From the IMG/VR virus record IMGVR_UViG_3300037258_000147, positions 1-64,000 of that record: a stretch of DNA of 64,000 bases; one strand, given 5' to 3'. Positions 54,077 to 60,090 of the stretch are shown here, piece by piece. The notes beneath the pieces are model-generated. The model saw nothing but the letters and a program-made list of their open reading frames with translations. It was not told the DNA's origin and ran no database searches. Position numbers and translations under genes: made by a program. The DNA comes from a virus. How positions within the stretch are numbered: the stretch's first letter is position 1; every line of letters starts with the position of its first letter.

Positions 54077-54379
54077 CTGTAGAACTTCTACGCTACAGAA
54101 CGTTCGTCACTCCAGAGTTTAGCATCCTCTGACACTTTCAAAAAGTCCCGCTGGTCCTCACCAATACCCGAGTCGAACGGGAAAGCGGGTTTGTCGCAGC
54201 CTACCATTAGAAGACGGTCCAAAGACCGGAGAGATTCGAACTCTCATTTACGACCCACATCAAGCCAGACATCCTATCCACTAGACGACGCTCCGACTCG
54301 GGGACTGTTTACTCGTGTTTGCATCCACGTCAGTCCTTGCTCAGAACGGGATGATTCGAACATCCGTCCTCTGGCACCT
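54077..54379. other. tRNA-derived but degenerate stretch
   Basis: Two good T-arms (GAGAG-TTCGAAT-CTCTC near 54.23 kb and GGATG-TTCGAAT-CATCC near 54.35 kb), one good D-arm (GTCTAGTGGATAGGA) and a third T-arm near 54.17 kb are present. None can be completed into a paired cloverleaf, and mismatches are frequent. I read these as decayed or recombined tRNAs. Confidence 0.35.
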
Positions 54380-54455
54380 TGGAGGGAAGGGAGCGAGTCG
54401 AACGCTCTAAAGACATGATCCACAATCATGCGCCGCACCGTTTGGCTTCCAACCC
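54380..54455 (-). tRNA. tRNA-His (GTG) with mismatched acceptor
   Basis: Anticodon arm CATGA-TTGTGGA-TCATG, D stem GCC/GGC, T-arm and CCA are clear. Acceptor GGGTTGG/CCTTCCC has two T-T mismatches in the middle. Confidence 0.65.
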
Positions 54456-54674
54456 AATTTTTGTTGTCCATTTTATGGACTAAATTTGAGGACCAGACCG
54501 TTGGACACCTCGTTGCTTATTGCGGTCGGCTTGATCTCTTTTATGCGGAAGCCGAGTGGTAATCTTCCGCAGAGCCAAACTCACGGTGTAAATTTGTCGG
54601 TGCTCTCCCTGGTGTCACACCACTGGTTAGGCAAAAGGTATTAGCTCTGCTACCGGGCAAGGTGTCGCCCATTA
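54456..54674. other. spacer with palindrome and no supported gene
   Basis: Contains the palindrome at 54466-54480 and tRNA-like words (TGGTGTCACACCA), but no cloverleaf with a T-loop. Confidence 0.3.
54466..54480. repeat. GTCCA-N5-TGGAC palindrome, exact copy
   Basis: GTCCATTTTATGGAC, 10 bases upstream (5') of tRNA-His. Confidence 0.9.
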
Positions 54675-54745
54675 TGGAGCCGATGTACGGAGTTCAACCG
54701 TCAGGAACTCTTTACAGGAGAGTGCCGCTTGCGAAGCACATCGGC
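54675..54745 (-). tRNA. tRNA-Thr (TGT), C33, 3-base D-loop
   Basis: Acceptor GCCGATG/CATCGGC, stem ACTCT/AGAGT, loop CCTGTAA (C33). D-arm GCTT-CGC-AAGC. Encoded CCA; 71 bases. Confidence 0.7.
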
Positions 54746-54994
54746 TAACTTTTCGGTGGTATCTTCCCTCAAACCCTGATACTAGGTCCCTCATCTGAGT
54801 CCTTGCAGACCCCAGCACCGATGAAATTCGAGTGATGACGAATCGGACTTGATACCGATTCCTACTTTCGCGGTTGCGCCGCTACCATGCCACTAGGGAA
54901 TCTCTTAATGTACACTCAGTTCTACCCCGGTAGGAGAAGCCCTAACACCTTCAAAGCTGCACGTCCATCCGTGCGGATCGTCATCACCAAATAC
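54746..54994. other. structured spacer downstream of the 55.0 kb promoter
   Basis: Includes TCGGTG/CACCGA ends around 54.75-54.82 kb and a 7-bp stem GAATCGG/CCGATTC near 54.84-54.86 kb. Looks like further tRNA remnants or a leader RNA; no gene supported. Confidence 0.3.
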
Positions 54995-55023
54995 ATTGTC
55001 TCACAACTCTAAAAACTTGTCAA
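54995..55023 (-). promoter_or_regulatory. sigma-70-type promoter for the middle tRNA block
   Basis: TTGACA (55023-55018), 17 bases, GACAAT (55000-54995) followed by GTATTT, as in the 30.45 kb promoter. Confidence 0.65.
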
Positions 55024-55035
55024 CCTAAATTTTGT

Positions 55036-55344
55036 CTAAATCGTATCGTTTTGTTCTAAAGACTCTAACAGCCACAAATCTACAGACAGTTGGGTCCGAT
55101 CTTCTTGGTACCCGATCTCCTGTCCATTTTCTGGAAGCAGTTTTTCCGCCAAGATTAGAGTTGGTTCTATTAAAGAATCTAACCAAGGGTAGTCTGTTCT
55201 GGCCCGATCAAGTTCGGCCATATCCGCTAAAATCAGATTGCCGCTGTCCATTTGTGAAAATATATCAGGAAGAGGCGGCGCTGGTTTTTGCGCTTTGTGG
55301 TGATGGAAGCCGAGGATCACATATAACAAACCTACTGAAATCAT
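55036..55344 (-). CDS. hypothetical protein with N-terminal hydrophobic segment
   Basis: 102 residues from ATG 55344 (AAGGAAG upstream). MISVGLLYVILGFHHHKAQK suggests one membrane helix; the rest is acidic and helical. A palindrome near copy (55122-55136) encodes PENGQ. Confidence 0.45.
   Translation of the reverse strand: MISVGLLYVILGFHHHKAQKPAPPLPDIFSQMDSGNLILADMAELDRARTDYPWLDSLIEPTLILAEKLLPENGQEIGYQEDRTQLSVDLWLLESLEQNDTI
55122..55136. repeat. GTCCA-N5-TGGAC palindrome, near copy in coding sequence
   Basis: GTCCATTTTCTGGAA, one mismatch, read as PENGQ. Confidence 0.5.
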
Positions 55345-55438
55345 AGCTTCCTTTTCAAAGAGAGGTCGAAGTCGGAACTGCCCCGACACCGTATCCATAC
55401 CAGGGATACATTCTTCTAGTTAAACTATTCGACCAAAT

Positions 55439-55514
55439 TGGAGCACCTGACCGGAGTCGAACCGGTGACTTCCTCTTTACGGGAGAGGCGCTGTGCCGTC
55501 TGAGCCACAGGTGC
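55439..55514 (-). tRNA. tRNA-Thr (CGT), C33
   Basis: Acceptor GCACCTG/CAGGTGC, stem CCTCT/AGAGG, loop CCCGTAA (C33), D-loop with GG, encoded CCA. Confidence 0.85.
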
Positions 55515-55547
55515 AGTAAGGTATCATAAAAGTGACCTTAAGTAGGT

Positions 55548-55571
55548 TAAGGTGTCATATATGACACCTTA
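55548..55571. repeat. perfect 24-bp palindrome abutting a GTCCA-N5-TGGAC copy
   Basis: TAAGGTGTCATA followed by its exact reverse complement, directly next to GTCCATTATATGGAC (55572). It could be a rho-independent-like hairpin or a dimeric-protein site; there is no T-run. Confidence 0.7.
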
Positions 55572-55586
55572 GTCCATTATATGGAC
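55572..55586. repeat. GTCCA-N5-TGGAC palindrome, exact copy
   Basis: GTCCATTATATGGAC beside the 24-bp palindrome. Confidence 0.9.
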
Positions 55587-55728
55587 TGAAATTTATGCCA
55601 ACTCGGTGGACGAAAGTTCGAGGGGGGTGTCTAATCGTCTACCTCTGGTCGCGACTAGTTCTAGGCCGCTGGCTGGAGCTTCTTCGCCTTATCACAGACC
55701 CTTATCCGCAAAAAGGTTGAATAGAAAT

Positions 55729-55803
55729 GGAGCGGGCGACGGGTCTTGCCCCCGCAACCTTTGCATTGGCAACGCAATGTTCTGCAATTGAACTACGCCC
55801 GCG
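55729..55803 (-). tRNA. tRNA-Gly (GCC), odd T-loop
   Basis: Acceptor GCGGGCG/CGCCCGC, loop TTGCCAA, D stem GTTC/GAAC, encoded CCA. T-loop reads GGCAAGA instead of TTCRANY. Confidence 0.75.
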
Positions 55804-55807
55804 AAAT

Positions 55808-55882
55808 GGCAGGGAGTACAGGAATCGAACCTGTCTGGGTGGGTCCAAAGGCCACCGCCTGAAACCAATCGGCCAACTCCCT
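55808..55882 (-). tRNA. tRNA-Gln (TTG)
   Basis: Acceptor AGGGAGT/ACTCCCT, loop CTTTGGA with a C-C mismatch at the loop-closing pair, D-loop with GG, encoded CCA. Confidence 0.8.
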
Positions 55883-55890
55883 GTAAAACT

Positions 55891-55964
55891 TGGCACCCCG
55901 TCGTGGATTCGAACCACGATACTCTGCTTCAGAAACAGAAGTCCTGCCGTTGAACGAACGGGGT
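55891..55964 (-). tRNA. tRNA-Gln (CTG)
   Basis: Acceptor ACCCCGT/ACGGGGT, loop TTCTGAA, encoded CCA. Confidence 0.9.
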
Positions 55965-55969
55965 AAATT

Positions 55970-56044
55970 TGGCTCCTCCCCTCCGACTCGAACGGAGACC
56001 TTTTTGGTTAACTGCCAAAAGCAATGCCATTATGCTAGAGAGGA
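55970..56044 (-). tRNA. tRNA-Asn (GTT), A33
   Basis: Acceptor TCCTCTC/GGGAGGA, stem TTTGG/CCAAA, loop CAGTTAA: position 33 is A. Encoded CCA. Confidence 0.8.
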
Positions 56045-56050
56045 ATAAAA

Positions 56051-56569
56051 TCAAAAAGTGCGAAGAGTTCTGATGATTTCCAGGGAATTAGAATGCTTAA
56101 TCCATTCTCCCTCTTCGAGGTGAAAACCAAAATCATCCAACAACTTCTTTTCTGCTTCTCTTCTATCAAGAACGAATTCGTAATTCTTGATGTAAAAAGC
56201 CTTGAAAGGATCATACGTCTGATACGAATCCAGTCTCGCTTCCGAATCTACAGACATGCCTATCTTGATGTGATCCGGCCAGGCTGGGTTACCGATCAAG
56301 TAGATTTGTCCTTCTTTACAATCCTTCGGTTTGGCTCCTCGATGAAACTTCAATCTTAAGAGTTCTAGGCCCGCTAATTTTCTGGCGTACCTATATTGGA
56401 ATTTTCCATTACTTTTCGGGGCAAGACTACCATAGATTCGGATGTACTCGGAAAGCATTTCTTCTGTAATATCGAAGGTTGTGTACGGAGGGACAATATC
56501 TGCATCCGAGAGAAGTCTTACAGTTTCTGCAATTCTTTCTGTTCTTCCTATTTCTTTAGGGTTGCTCAA
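56051..56569 (-). CDS. GIY-YIG-type homing nuclease (T5orf172-like), copy 2
   Basis: 172 residues from TTG with GGGGAGAG upstream. GQIYLIGNPAWPDHIKIGMS core, RLDSYQTYDPFKAFYIKNYE, RREAEKKLLDDFG. Full-length paralogue of 50974-51477; both end close to a tRNA 3' end. Confidence 0.8.
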   Translation of the reverse strand: MSNPKEIGRTERIAETVRLLSDADIVPPYTTFDITEEMLSEYIRIYGSLAPKSNGKFQYRYARKLAGLELLRLKFHRGAKPKDCKEGQIYLIGNPAWPDHIKIGMSVDSEARLDSYQTYDPFKAFYIKNYEFVLDRREAEKKLLDDFGFHLEEGEWIKHSNSLEIIRTLRTF

Positions 56570-56592
56570 CGGCTCTCCCCTTTTGAATTTTA

Positions 56593-56669
56593 TGGTAGGG
56601 ATGGTGAGGCTCTAACTCACTAGGACGTGGGTGAAGGCCACGGCACTCGAACACTTTGTATTCATCCCC
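56593..56669 (-). tRNA. tRNA-Glu (TTC), C33
   Basis: Stem CGTGG/CCACG, loop CCTTCAC (C33), T-loop TTAGAGC (non-standard), encoded CCA. Confidence 0.75.
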
Positions 56670-56682
56670 ATAAATTTGTGCG

Positions 56683-56822
56683 ACTTACTCGGTGATCGAG
56701 TCGAACGATCCCCCGCTACTTTTGCATTCACGGGTGACAACCAGGGTTCCGTCCTCAGCATCAGATTTGCTGTCTTCCGCCTTGTAGTCCTAATGGACAG
56801 CCGCACAAACTATTTTAAAACT
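56683..56822. other. tRNA remnant downstream of the lectin-like gene
   Basis: A clean T-arm GATCG-TTCGACT-CGATC near 56.71 kb is not matched by acceptor or anticodon stems. Confidence 0.3.
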
Positions 56823-57503
56823 TTAAAACGCTACATCACTCCAGGTCAGTTGAATATTTTTGTACAAAGTATTCAATCCTCCAGGTACTAAAGTTTCTGT
56901 TTGCAACTGAATAGCCGCGACTGAAGACCAGTTTGAGGTTTGACTAGGTAGTTCTTGCAAATTACTCGGGACTGAAAATTCTGTGGCTCCCCAAGTAGTA
57001 GACAGCATACTGAACTTGTTGTTCGGTACGTCTATGAAATATCTGAAACTTATTGGCGTCCAAGTGTCAGGAGCCAGAGTTGGTTTAAACCCAGTGTCTA
57101 TCCAGCCCGGAGGGGATGTGTCGATCTGCCAGCTTCCGGTAGACAAATTCAACTGTGAACTAAAGTTGAAGACATTAGGAATCTGTGTACTTGCGTTGGG
57201 GGCTGATTGCGAAACTACTTTTACGTCAATCTCCAGCCGTCCCAAAACAGGAAGATCAAAAGACGAAACGTAAACTTGTAAATCCAATCCCAGATATGGT
57301 AAAAAAATTCCGGGGATACTAGGGACCGGGCGCTTATTGGTTACTAACGCCCCACCAAAAGCTGAGGTACTTACGTTGGTTACCTTCAGAGCCCCAGACG
57401 GAAGTAACGTCGGGATAAAAGCTGAAGAAGGAATAGGATTTACGCTTGCTCCGGTTTGTACTACCCACGTGCCTTTTTCCAGTCCATCATCAATTACCCG
57501 CAT
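56823..57503 (-). CDS. jelly-roll/concanavalin-like protein inside the tRNA array
   Basis: 226 residues with AGGAGACTA before ATG. All-beta: LEKGTWVVQTGASVNP, LGLDLQVYVSSFDLPVLGRL, LSTGSWQIDTSPPGWIDTGF, TPISFRYFIDVPNNKFSM. This alternation looks like a ConA-like lectin/glucanase fold used for glycan binding. Not a housekeeping gene; probably a virion or fibre accessory captured in the array. Confidence 0.5.
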   Translation of the reverse strand: MRVIDDGLEKGTWVVQTGASVNPIPSSAFIPTLLPSGALKVTNVSTSAFGGALVTNKRPVPSIPGIFLPYLGLDLQVYVSSFDLPVLGRLEIDVKVVSQSAPNASTQIPNVFNFSSQLNLSTGSWQIDTSPPGWIDTGFKPTLAPDTWTPISFRYFIDVPNNKFSMLSTTWGATEFSVPSNLQELPSQTSNWSSVAAIQLQTETLVPGGLNTLYKNIQLTWSDVAF

Positions 57504-57514
57504 TAGTCTCCTAT

Positions 57515-57589
57515 TGGTAGCCTACCAGAGAATCAAACTCTGTTCTCGATCTTGAGAAAATCGCATCCTAATCAGTAGAAGAGTAGGCC
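57515..57589 (-). tRNA. tRNA-Glu (CTC)
   Basis: Loop TTCTCAA, stem closes with T-G, T-arm CAGAG/CTCTG, encoded CCA. Confidence 0.85.
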
Positions 57590-57635
57590 GTTTTATATTC
57601 CACGCCAACGAATTACTGTCATGGTTACTCCTAAA

Positions 57636-57710
57636 TGGCGGGACCGACGAGAATCAAACTCGCATCTTTCTCCTCGACAGGGAGACATCTTATCATTAGA
57701 CTACGGTCCC
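57636..57710 (-). tRNA. tRNA-Asp (GTC)
   Basis: Acceptor GGGACCG/CGGTCCC, stem TCTCC/GGAGA, loop CTGTCGA, encoded CCA. Confidence 0.9.
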
Positions 57711-57713
57711 AAT

Positions 57714-57791
57714 TGGTTGCGGCTCTCGGGAGTTGAACCCGGTATCCCAAGGGTATGAGTCTTGGATGGTCATCCGTTCCACTCAGCCGCA
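57714..57791 (-). tRNA. tRNA-Met (CAT), second copy
   Basis: Acceptor TGCGGCT/AGCCGCA, loop CTCATAC above a 5-bp CCAAG/CTTGG stem region, one extra base before the acceptor 3' strand, encoded CCA. Confidence 0.65.
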
Positions 57792-58406
57792 TCAAAATTT
57801 AAAAATTCCTGCATCATATTCCCAATGATGATTTGGACACAAGGGTAGGAGGTTATCAATATCATTGATCTCTCTTATCAAAGTGTCAGTAGAAAAAGAG
57901 GAAACTGATCTAATATGAGCAACGTCAACGTGATTCGAATACCCGCAAACACAGCATTTCTTCTCTTTACCCCCGTCTAGGTATGTCTGTCTGGCATGTC
58001 GTTGAATCGAACTTCTAGCAGATTGATACCCGCCTCTTCGACCAAACAACTCGCCTTTCGTCCACCCCGAAAGTTTCCCAGTTCTAGTTTTCTTTAAGCC
58101 TCGAACTTTCTTGCACTCTTCAGAACAAGTAAACTTTCTTTTAGGAACAGGAGCCCCACAGACCCGACATCTACGAGAAATATTCTTGTTTCGTTTCCTT
58201 TTCTTAGGAAATTTTGCATTGTTAAAACTCGCAGAACAAGTTCTGTTACAGAACTTCTTTTGTCGAATTTCAGATACTTTCCTTTTTGGATCAATAGTAA
58301 TCATTGACAAACAATGCTTACAAAAATTAGGGTTTGCTAAGTACCTTTCCTCCGCTCTCTGCCTTTGCAGTAAAGCGGAGACTATCGAACCACTTGATTT
58401 TGCCAT
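57792..58406 (-). CDS. HNH endonuclease with N-terminal zinc fingers
   Basis: 204 residues. CKHCLSMITID...KKFCNRTCSAS and RRCRVCGAP...FTCSEECKK are two zinc-finger-like knuckles (DNA binding). KKCCVCGYSNHVDVAHIRSV followed by LLPLCPNHHWEYD is the HNH core. Ends exactly at a tRNA-Met 5' end; homing-type gene. Confidence 0.8.
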   Translation of the reverse strand: MAKSSGSIVSALLQRQRAEERYLANPNFCKHCLSMITIDPKRKVSEIRQKKFCNRTCSASFNNAKFPKKRKRNKNISRRCRVCGAPVPKRKFTCSEECKKVRGLKKTRTGKLSGWTKGELFGRRGGYQSARSSIQRHARQTYLDGGKEKKCCVCGYSNHVDVAHIRSVSSFSTDTLIREINDIDNLLPLCPNHHWEYDAGIFKF

Positions 58407-58439
58407 ACCTAAACGTAAGTTTCCTTTCTCGTATGTTTT

Positions 58440-58445
58440 ATCATA
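58440..58445 (-). promoter_or_regulatory. -10 box with TCTGTGG extension overlapping a palindrome
   Basis: TATGAT preceded by TTCTGTGG. The -35 zone falls on the palindrome near copy GTCCAGATAATGGAA (58454-58468), so a protein bound there would block or assist this promoter. Would drive the HNH gene and tRNAs to its left. Confidence 0.5.
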
Positions 58446-58453
58446 CCACAGAA

Positions 58454-58468
58454 GTCCAGATAATGGAA
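58454..58468. repeat. GTCCA-N5-TGGAC palindrome, near copy over a promoter
   Basis: GTCCAGATAATGGAA, one mismatch, in the -35/spacer zone of the 58.44 kb promoter. Confidence 0.5.
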
Positions 58469-58485
58469 ATCTTTTCTGTGAAAAA

Positions 58486-58572
58486 TGGTGGGTTGTGTAG
58501 GGCTTTAACCTACCATGCTCGAAGGAGCGCCACTTTTACAGAGTGGGAGCCGTACGCCCGGCAATACAACCC
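58486..58572 (-). tRNA. tRNA-Tyr (GTA)
   Basis: Class II: variable hairpin GCTC/GAGC, stem CCACT/AGTGG, loop CTGTAAA, encoded CCA. T-loop TTAAAGC. Confidence 0.85.
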
Positions 58573-58577
58573 AAAAA

Positions 58578-58662
58578 TGGAGGAGAGCAGCCGAATCGAA
58601 CGGCCATCCCGAAGGAGCCCCGGTTTTCAAGACCGGATGTATCACCATCAACAGTGCTCTCC
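58578..58662 (-). tRNA. tRNA-Ser (TGA)
   Basis: Class II, acceptor GGAGAGC/GCTCTCC, stem CCGGT/ACCGG, loop CTTGAAA, encoded CCA. Confidence 0.9.
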
Positions 58663-58745
58663 GAATATAACATGACAAGTTATAAAAAGTCAAGGTCCTA
58701 TATATGGGTCGTTAATCCACTATACGACCTATATATGAACCAAAA

Positions 58746-58833
58746 TGGCGGAAGATGAAGTAATCGAAACCTTGTCCATTTAATGGACAGCATCGGGTTC
58801 GAGCCGATTTGACCGCCTTGGTCGCCATCTTCC
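58746..58833 (-). tRNA. tRNA-Ser (CGA) with palindrome as variable arm
   Basis: Acceptor GGAAGAT/ATCTTCC, stem ATCGG/CCGAT, loop CTCGAAC, D stem GACC/GGTC. The variable arm is exactly GTCCATTTAATGGAC (58774-58788). Encoded CCA. Confidence 0.85.
58774..58788. repeat. GTCCA-N5-TGGAC palindrome as tRNA variable arm
   Basis: Exact copy GTCCATTTAATGGAC forming the extra arm of tRNA-Ser(CGA). Confidence 0.95.
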
Positions 58834-58841
58834 GTTAACTT

Positions 58842-58863
58842 GGCCATGTTAATTATCATGGCC
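58842..58863. other. 7-bp hairpin between two tRNA-Ser genes
   Basis: GGCCATG-8-CATGGCC. Possible processing signal; no T-run. Confidence 0.4.
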
Positions 58864-58869
58864 GTGATA

Positions 58870-58957
58870 TGGCGGATGGGACAGGACTCGAACCTGCACA
58901 TGCTTTCACATGAGCCGACTTTCCAAGCCGGTGCGATACCGTTCCGCTCACCCATCC
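58870..58957 (-). tRNA. tRNA-Ser (GGA)
   Basis: Class II, variable arm CATG-loop-CATG, stem CCGGC/GTCGG, loop TTGGAAA, encoded CCA. Confidence 0.85.
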
Positions 58958-58979
58958 AATTTTTACTGTACAGCAAATA

Positions 58980-59072
58980 TGGCGGAGAGTGAGGGCTTCG
59001 ATCCCCCGTGTCCAAATAATGGACAGCCTCTGTTTAGCAAACAGGCACAATACCGGGCTCTGTCAACTCTCC
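58980..59072 (-). tRNA. tRNA-Ser (GCT) with palindrome as variable arm
   Basis: Acceptor GGAGAGT/ACTCTCC, loop TTGCTAA, encoded CCA. Variable arm contains GTCCAAATAATGGAC (59010-59024). Confidence 0.85.
59010..59024. repeat. GTCCA-N5-TGGAC palindrome as tRNA variable arm
   Basis: Exact arms, GTCCAAATAATGGAC, in tRNA-Ser(GCT). Confidence 0.95.
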
Positions 59073-59078
59073 AAAAAT

Positions 59079-59258
59079 TTAAACTTTCATTCTCCGGTAG
59101 TCTGTCCAAGCTTCTTTTCTTGTACTTCCTATTCCCAGAACTTGTTCCCAACGATCACGGCCTCCTATGGAATAGGGTTTGGGAGGCAAAAAACCACCAA
59201 AGCATACTACGAATCCACTGTTGTCTTCTAAACTACGGCAATAAACTTTGTCAGACAT
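59079..59258 (-). CDS. small hypothetical protein in tRNA array
   Basis: 59 residues from ATG 59258 with CTGGAGAAAC upstream; the longer open frame has no support. VYCRSLEDNSGFVVCFGGFL then DRWEQVLGIGSTRKEAWTDY. Small alpha/beta domain, unknown. Confidence 0.5.
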   Translation of the reverse strand: MSDKVYCRSLEDNSGFVVCFGGFLPPKPYSIGGRDRWEQVLGIGSTRKEAWTDYRRMKV

Positions 59259-59271
59259 TGTTTCTCCAGCT

Positions 59272-59365
59272 TGGTGCGGCTTCGAGCCGTCAGCGCCAAC
59301 GGTTGACTCTCCGTAAAACTTTCTTAGTCTAGACTTTGAGTCTAGCAATCTGGACCTTTCGCCGC
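59272..59365 (-). tRNA. tRNA-Leu (CAA), class II with long variable region
   Basis: Stem CTAGA/TCTAG with loop CTCAAAG and encoded CCA are clear. Acceptor has five pairs (GCGGC/GCCGC), the D-arm is short, and the variable region is about 35 bases. Confidence 0.6.
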
Positions 59366-59490
59366 CGGTCGCCCAGTGGGGGTTTAGCGCCCAGATAACG
59401 CCCCTATCTCGTAACCGTGATTGGCCGCTCCACAATCCTTCGGACTCGGTTATTTGATAATCTATGTGTCAAACACAGTGCTAAGAAACT

Positions 59491-59566
59491 TGGTCCCCGC
59501 GCCCAGATTCGAACTGGGAAAATTACTGGGTTTGAGCCAGTCGCTCTGCCGTTTCGCTACGCGGGG
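59491..59566 (-). tRNA. tRNA with CAA anticodon but class I shape
   Basis: Acceptor CCCCGCG/CGCGGGG, stem ACTGG/CCAGT, loop CTCAAAC, short variable loop, encoded CCA. Leu anticodon in a short-variable-loop body is unusual. Confidence 0.75.
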
Positions 59567-59572
59567 GTGATA

Positions 59573-59658
59573 TGGTGGGCACGGCGAGACTCGAACTCGC
59601 AATCGGTTTTACCCTTCCGGTTTCTAAGACCGGCGCTTTGCCATTTTGCTACGCGCCC
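59573..59658 (-). tRNA. tRNA-Leu (TAG)
   Basis: Class II, stem CCGGT/ACCGG, loop CTTAGAA, variable GGTAAAACC, encoded CCA. Confidence 0.9.
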
Positions 59659-59666
59659 GTAAAATA

Positions 59667-59742
59667 TGGAGGTCCAGATCGGACTCGAACCGACGATTAA
59701 GAGTTTTGCAGACTCTCGCATTTGCCGCTTTGCTACTGGACC
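59667..59742 (-). tRNA. tRNA-Cys (GCA)
   Basis: Acceptor GGTCCAG/CTGGACC, stem AGAGT/ACTCT, loop CTGCAAA, encoded CCA. Confidence 0.9.
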
Positions 59743-59743
59743 A

Positions 59744-59818
59744 TGGTGCGATAGGAGGGACTCGAACCCTCAGACGCTGGGTTTTAAATCCAGATGATTT
59801 GCCATTCTCTACTATCGC
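59744..59818 (-). tRNA. tRNA with TAA anticodon but class I shape
   Basis: Acceptor GCGATAG/CTATCGC, loop TTTAAAA (closing pair A-C), short variable loop, encoded CCA. First (5'-most) tRNA of the array; Leu by anticodon. Confidence 0.7.
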
Positions 59819-59820
59819 GT

Positions 59821-59835
59821 GTCCATTATTTGGAC
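59821..59835. repeat. GTCCA-N5-TGGAC palindrome, exact arms
   Basis: GTCCATTATTTGGAC, two bases upstream of the first tRNA. The DNA from here to 60090 has no gene; a GGGATGGCC/GGCCGTCCC hairpin at 60067-60086 follows the 60091 stop. Confidence 0.9.
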
Positions 59836-60090
59836 TAAATTTAACGTCAAACGTCGGAAAAGAAAACCGACAGGACAATATTCGAAGTCCGATAAGCGAA
59901 GTCCAAAGTGCAGAAATGCTCCATACTTCCCGCGTCAATATGCAGTCGATTCTAAGAATCTAATATTAGCGGGCGTCACAAAGCGTCAATGCTGGCGGAG
60001 TGTTAACTCCAAGCGATCCTATTTTTTAGGTAGGGTCAGCCGGTTGTCCTTCTCTTCGGTTTGACGGGGATGGCCGAGGCCGTCCCAAGC

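Noticed and set aside
54830-54870. Possible opal-suppressor or selenocysteine tRNA (loop TATCAAGT)
   Set aside because: The loop has 8 bases, and there is no T-arm or acceptor around it. All three stop codons terminate genes here, so there is no sign of recoding.
57594-57623. Nine-codon ORF MTVIRWRGI with a strong AGGAG site
   Set aside because: Too short to support as a gene; maybe the stub of a lost gene, noted for the shared AGGAGTAACC leader with the capsid gene.
50396-59818. CRISPR array suggested by regularly spaced short repeats
   Set aside because: The repeated units are tRNA T-arms and the 15-mer palindrome at irregular spacing, with no cas genes.
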